Below, piece by piece: positions 60,448-64,000 of a stretch of 64,000 nucleotides of DNA (position 1 is the stretch's first letter; the number at the start of each line of letters is the position of its first letter). The position numbers and the translations under genes are program-made. This stretch comes from JBBECE01 sp040881985 (lineage in GTDB: Bacteria > Pseudomonadota > Alphaproteobacteria > Rhizobiales > Devosiaceae), in NCBI GenBank assembly GCA_040881985.1, contig JBBECE010000027.1, positions 1 to 64,000 on the forward strand, in the 5' to 3' direction. The notes beneath the pieces were generated by a model, which was not told the DNA's origin, did not search any database, and saw nothing but the letters and a program-made list of their open reading frames with translations.

Positions 60448-60483
60448 AGGCCTGACCCGAAATCCGGACGTTTCGTCAGGCCT
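60448..60483. terminator. Long inverted repeat between the L,D-transpeptidase and moaA genes
   Basis: AGGCCTGA at 60448-60455 pairs with TCAGGCCT at 60476-60483, and inside it CGAAA at 60458-60462 pairs with TTTCG at 60471-60475. The stem sits directly at the stop codon of the minus-strand L,D-transpeptidase gene. There is no U-run on either side, so a factor-independent terminator is uncertain; mRNA end protection or attenuation before moaA is possible. Confidence 0.4.
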
Positions 60484-61100
60484 TAAAGCCGGACAATTAC
60501 CTGCGTGCCGACCCGCGCCCGGTTGTAGAGGTCGATGATGTCCTCGTTGGTCAGCCTGATGCAGCCCGAGGAGACATTGTGGCCGATGGTTGTCGGGTCG
60601 GACGTGCCGTGGAGGCGATACAGCGTCGACCCGATATAAAGCGCCCGCGCCCCGAGCGGATTGCCGGGCCCTCCCGGCATATAGGCGGGCAATTCGGGCT
60701 GCCGCGCCCGCATCGCCGGGGGCGGCGTCCAACCCGGCCACTCTGCCTTGCGGGTAATCCGGTGGGTGCCCGACCAGCGGAAGCCGTCGCGCCCCACCCC
60801 GATGCCGTAGGCGATCGCGCTTTCGCCGTCGAGAATGTAGTAGAGGCGGAACTGCGTGGTCTCGACGATGATCGTGCCGGGCCGGTAGTTGGACGCGTAG
60901 TCGACAACTTCGCGTTTGATGCTCGAGACGCCGCCGCGCCGGGACCGACCAGCGTTGGCCTGCATGGCCGCAACGTCATCGTCGCTGAACCATTTCTTCT
61001 GCACCGGATCGTAATAGCGCTCGGCGTCCGCCGGCGCCGCCGCGCTCAGCACCATCGCCGCCGCCAGCAAAGCCGCCAATATCGACTTCAGAAATCTCAT
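60483..61100 (-). CDS. L,D-transpeptidase, YkuD family
   Basis: The 205-residue precursor has a signal peptide ending near ADA-E (residue 26). The YkuD domain contains TTQFRLYYILDGESAIAYGI, the His-containing LYRLHGTSDPTTIG (His164) and the catalytic SSGCIRLTNEDIIDLYNRA with Cys180. It forms 3-3 crosslinks in peptidoglycan or attaches proteins to it in the periplasm. It is about the size of single-domain alphaproteobacterial members. A long inverted repeat lies at its stop. Confidence 0.92.
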   Translation of the reverse strand: MRFLKSILAALLAAAMVLSAAAPADAERYYDPVQKKWFSDDDVAAMQANAGRSRRGGVSSIKREVVDYASNYRPGTIIVETTQFRLYYILDGESAIAYGIGVGRDGFRWSGTHRITRKAEWPGWTPPPAMRARQPELPAYMPGGPGNPLGARALYIGSTLYRLHGTSDPTTIGHNVSSGCIRLTNEDIIDLYNRARVGTQVIVRL

Positions 61101-61373
61101 GCTCTATCCCGCCTGCCGCCTGTCCGTGCCCGAGGACCGAAGCGAGCCTTGCCCACGTCAGCCCAGCCTCGGTGTTTACCTGCTCGGCCGGATTCTGCAA
61201 TCCCGCCTCGCCCTGCCGGGACCGGTTTTCCGGGACAATGTTGCCCGAAAGCCGCCAAGATTTTCTCTACGCGGCTTCACCATTGCGTGACCCCGCGGTT
61301 GACAGGGCGGCGCACAAAGGCCGATTGCATGGGCCGAAGGGGATTTCCGGGCTCGCCCCAGTGCAGGTGCCAG

Positions 61374-62093
61374 GTGACGGACCATCTCAAGCGCATGGCC
61401 GCCGAAGCGGCGCTGGCCGAGCTCGCCCCGGGCATGCGCGTCGGGCTGGGGTCCGGTTCGACTGCCCGCCATTTCATTGCCCTGCTCGGCGCCCGCGTCG
61501 CCGGGGGCCTCGAGTGTGTCGGGGTGCCGACCTCAGAAGCGACTGCCCGGCTGGCCCGCGAGGCGGGCATCCCGCTCGGCCGGCTCGACGAGTATCCACG
61601 CCTCGACGTCACGGTCGACGGGGCGGACGAGATTTCCCCCTCGCTCGATCTCATCAAGGGCGGGGGCGGTGCGATGCTGCGCGAGAAAATCGTCGCCAGC
61701 GCCTCCGACCGGATGGCGGTCATCGCCGACGCCTCCAAGCGCGTCGGCCGGCTGGGCAAATTTCCGCTGGCAATCGAGGTCGATCCATTCGGTCTCGGCT
61801 ATGCGCAGGAGGCCATCGCCTCGATCATGCGGGCCGACGGCGCCGAGCCAGAGGCCCGGCTGCGGCTGAGTTCGGCCGGCGAGCCCTTCGTCAGCGACGG
61901 CGGGCACCTGGTCATTGACGCATTTTTTGGCCGCATTTCGGATACAAAAGCCGTCGCTGCCGCGCTCGACGCGGTTCCGGGGGTCATCGAGCACGGGCTG
62001 TTTCTGGGCCTCTGCGACATCGCCTATATCGGTGCCGAGACCGGCCTCGAAATCCTCCGGGCCGGGCAAGCCGGCGCCGGACGGGCCAACTGA
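61374..62093 (+). CDS. rpiA: Ribose-5-phosphate isomerase A
   Basis: The GTG at 61374 starts VTDHLKRMAAEAALAELAPG, matching the usual RpiA start; an ATG at 61329 is an alternative. The 239-residue product carries VGLGSGSTARHFIALLG, VDGADEISPSLDLIKGGGGA, and LREKIVASASDRMAVI. It interconverts ribose 5-phosphate and ribulose 5-phosphate. The rpiA-DUF2059-gor order is common in Rhizobiales. Confidence 0.93.
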   Translation: MTDHLKRMAAEAALAELAPGMRVGLGSGSTARHFIALLGARVAGGLECVGVPTSEATARLAREAGIPLGRLDEYPRLDVTVDGADEISPSLDLIKGGGGAMLREKIVASASDRMAVIADASKRVGRLGKFPLAIEVDPFGLGYAQEAIASIMRADGAEPEARLRLSSAGEPFVSDGGHLVIDAFFGRISDTKAVAAALDAVPGVIEHGLFLGLCDIAYIGAETGLEILRAGQAGAGRAN

Positions 62094-62112
62094 ACCGAGG
62101 AGCTGATCCATC

Positions 62113-62625
62113 ATGTCCCCACTACTTCCGATTCGCCTTCTGATCGGCGCCGCCCTGGTCGCCCTTGCCCTGGGCGCGCCCGCCGGGGCGCAGGAAGTGC
62201 AGGAAATCTCGCCCGATCATTTGGCGCTCGCCCGCAAATATGTGGATTTGACCGACAGCGCCAAGCTCTACGAGCAGGCGGTGGTCGCGGTCGCCGTGCA
62301 GGCGACGCGCACCCTGGTCTCGCAATCGCCCGACCTCGCCGACCCGATCAGCGACGCGGCGATCGCCATCATGCAGGAATACGAGGACCGCAAGGACGAG
62401 CTCTTCGACCAGTTCTCCCGAATCTATGCCATCCATTTCAACCCCGAGGAGCTGATCGCGATCATCGCGTTCTATGAAACCGATGTCGGCAAGCGGCTGG
62501 TCGCACAAAACCCCGCGATCAACCAGGAACTGACGCTGGCGCTCGAAGTCTACCGGACGAACCTGTCGAACGAATTCATGCTGCAGTTGCGCGCCCGTCT
62601 CGCCGAAGCCGGTTACACCTTCTGA
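62113..62625 (+). CDS. Secreted DUF2059-family protein
   Basis: The 170-residue protein has a signal peptide (LLIGAALVALALGAPAGA-Q) and the DUF2059 domain: LALARKYVDLTDSAKLYEQA, RIYAIHFNPEELIAIIAFYE, VGKRLVAQNPAINQELTLAL. The family is periplasmic, helical and of unknown function. It follows rpiA by 19 bp and precedes a strong terminator. Confidence 0.85.
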   Translation: MSPLLPIRLLIGAALVALALGAPAGAQEVQEISPDHLALARKYVDLTDSAKLYEQAVVAVAVQATRTLVSQSPDLADPISDAAIAIMQEYEDRKDELFDQFSRIYAIHFNPEELIAIIAFYETDVGKRLVAQNPAINQELTLALEVYRTNLSNEFMLQLRARLAEAGYTF

Positions 62626-62647
62626 CCGGGCCGGTCCCGGCAACCCC

Positions 62648-62675
62648 GCCCCCGCCTTGTGCGGGGGCTTTTTTT
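62648..62675 (+). terminator. Factor-independent terminator after the DUF2059 gene
   Basis: GCCCCCGC pairs perfectly with GCGGGGGC around CTTGT, followed by seven T residues. It ends the rpiA-DUF2059 transcript and lies 42 bp before the glutathione reductase start, so that gene probably has its own promoter within this short gap. Confidence 0.92.
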
Positions 62676-62716
62676 GTGCATCTTCGCCCCGACTTTTGCG
62701 CACCCCCAGGGTTCCG

Positions 62717-64000
62717 GTGGCCAACCAGTACGACTTGATCGTGATCGGCGGCGGCTCCGGCGGCGTCCGGGCGGCGCGCCTGTCGGCGCACTACGGCGCC
62801 CGGGTGGCGCTCGTCGAGGCGTCGCGAATGGGCGGCACCTGCGTCATCCGCGGCTGCATCCCGAAGAAACTCTTCGCCTATGCCAGCCGGTTTCCCTCGC
62901 TCTTCGAGGTTGCCCCGAGTTTCGGCTGGACGGTCAGCGCCAGTTTCGACTGGCCGACGCTCAGGGCCAACAAGGACGGCGAAATCGCCCGTCTCGAGGC
63001 CGCCTACGCGGCGGCGCTGGTCGATGCAGGGGTGACCATCTTTTCCGACCGGGCGGAGCTGACCGGCCCCCAATCGGTGCGGCTCGTCACGGCGGGGGCC
63101 GAGATGACCGCCGACCGGATTCTCATCGCCACCGGGGGCCATCCCATCGTCCCCGAAATCGAGGGCGCCGGACTCGCCATCACCTCGAATGAGGCCTTCG
63201 ATCTCGAGACCCTGCCCGAATCGCTGCTGATCGTCGGCGGCGGCTACGTCGCCGCCGAGTTCGCCAGCATCTTCCATGGCCTCGGGGTGAAAGTAACGAT
63301 CAGCTATCGCCGCGAAAAAATCCTGCGCGGCTTCGATGGCGACCTGCGCGCCGGGCTGAGCGAGGCCTTTGCCGCGAGCGGCATCGACATACTCATCAAT
63401 ACCCAGCCGCTGCGCCTGACGAGACATGCCGCAGGCATCGCGGTTGTGTTCGAGCACGGCCACACGGCCAACTATGGGGCGGTGATGTTCGCGACCGGCC
63501 GCGCGCCCAACACCGCCGGGCTCGGCCTTGACAAGGTTGGGGTGCTTGGCAACGCCCGCGGCGCCATCGAGGTCGACGAATGGTCGCAGTCCTCGATCCA
63601 GTCGATCTTCGCGATTGGCGACGTCACCGACCGGCTGGCGCTGACCCCGGTCGCGATTCGCGAAGGCGCCGCCTTCGCCGAGACCGAATACAACGGCAAC
63701 CCAGTCGCCGTCGATCACCGGATCGTCCCGACCGCGATTTTTTGCGAGCCCGAGGTCGCGACCGTCGGCCTTTCGCAGGAGGACGCGGTGCTCCACCACG
63801 ACGAGGTCGATGTCTATCTCACGCGCTTCCGGCCGATGCTCAATTCGATGTCCGGCCGCCCCGAGAAGGTGATGATCAAGCTCGTCGTCGAGCGGGCGAC
63901 CGGCCAGGTGCTCGGCGTTCATGTGCTCGGGCGCGACGCCGCCGAAATCGTCCAGCTCGCAGCAATTCCGGTCACCATGGGGGCGAGCAAGGCCGATTTC
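62717..64000 (+). CDS. gor: Glutathione-disulfide reductase, cut by the right edge
   Basis: The GTG at 62717 opens a frame with no stop before the window end (428 codons, most of the protein). FAD-binding IVIGGGSGGVRAARLSAHYG is followed by the redox motif GGTCVIRGCIPKKLF (Cys42, Cys47). NADPH binding is at LLIVGGGYVAAEFASIFHG, with RREKILRGFD supplying arginines typical of NADPH use. The FAD-phosphate motif is FAIGDVTDRLALTPVAI. It reduces glutathione disulfide. The final segment with the catalytic His-Glu pair lies outside the window. Confidence 0.94.
   Translation, partial: MANQYDLIVIGGGSGGVRAARLSAHYGARVALVEASRMGGTCVIRGCIPKKLFAYASRFPSLFEVAPSFGWTVSASFDWPTLRANKDGEIARLEAAYAAALVDAGVTIFSDRAELTGPQSVRLVTAGAEMTADRILIATGGHPIVPEIEGAGLAITSNEAFDLETLPESLLIVGGGYVAAEFASIFHGLGVKVTISYRREKILRGFDGDLRAGLSEAFAASGIDILINTQPLRLTRHAAGIAVVFEHGHTANYGAVMFATGRAPNTAGLGLDKVGVLGNARGAIEVDEWSQSSIQSIFAIGDVTDRLALTPVAIREGAAFAETEYNGNPVAVDHRIVPTAIFCEPEVATVGLSQEDAVLHHDEVDVYLTRFRPMLNSMSGRPEKVMIKLVVERATGQVLGVHVLGRDAAEIVQLAAIPVTMGASKADF

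Overview
The window is GC-rich, densely packed bacterial DNA. Its gene neighbourhoods are typical of Alphaproteobacteria of the order Hyphomicrobiales (Rhizobiales): a FeuPQ-like two-component pair, a cycHJKL-type cytochrome c maturation operon followed by degP, a two-component pair and glnE, an rpiA-DUF2059-gor run, and a Rhodobacter-type gene transfer agent (GTA) cluster. No rRNA, tRNA, integrase, transposase or CRISPR array was recognised.

Bases 1-2400 are an accessory stretch. A RelE/HigB-family toxin gene leaves the left edge on the minus strand. A second, complete toxin-antitoxin pair lies at 704-1386 on the plus strand and is bracketed by two near-identical repeats of about 75 bp. An HNH-type nuclease gene follows. 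Each toxin gene has its own operator-like repeats.

Bases 2.4-18.7 kb hold a nearly complete GTA-like cluster, all on the plus strand: small terminase-like protein, large terminase, portal, g3.5-like membrane protein, small unknown protein, prohead protease, capsid, g6, g7, g8, major tail protein g9, g10, g10.1, tape measure g11, g12, g13, g14, g15 and an endolysin. Two points stand out. An antisense SAM-dependent methyltransferase gene sits between g9 and g10, and the last 241 bp of g9 are repeated on its far side. The endolysin continues in frame into a holin-like membrane segment that has its own ribosome binding site and ATG. GC-rich palindromes of one family fill most gaps of this cluster.

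From 18.7 to 41.8 kb lie mostly housekeeping and signalling genes: a PepSY-like protein with feuP and feuQ, a lipoprotein, a minus-strand pair of sarcosine-oxidase-like flavoproteins, ccmI-ccmE-ccmF-ccmH, degP, a response regulator and kinase, glnE, an antisense PAS-type kinase, a pair of ABC exporter half-transporters, and an isoprenylcysteine-methyltransferase-like membrane enzyme.

From 42.0 to 53.4 kb lies sugar catabolism: beta-mannosidase, a lyxose/mannose-isomerase-like protein, altronate dehydratase, KDPG aldolase, KDG kinase, uronate isomerase, a fructuronate/tagaturonate reductase-like dehydrogenase, a small NAD(P)-binding protein and nagA. Together they would carry hexuronates to pyruvate and glyceraldehyde 3-phosphate, although the reductase and dehydratase are nominally from different branches.

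From 53.4 kb to the end lie dusA, an anchored aspartic protease, cobS and cobT, a PleC/DivJ-like kinase with a near-consensus CtrA box, an Lrp-family regulator, moaA, an L,D-transpeptidase, rpiA, a DUF2059 protein, a strong terminator, and a glutathione reductase gene cut by the right edge.
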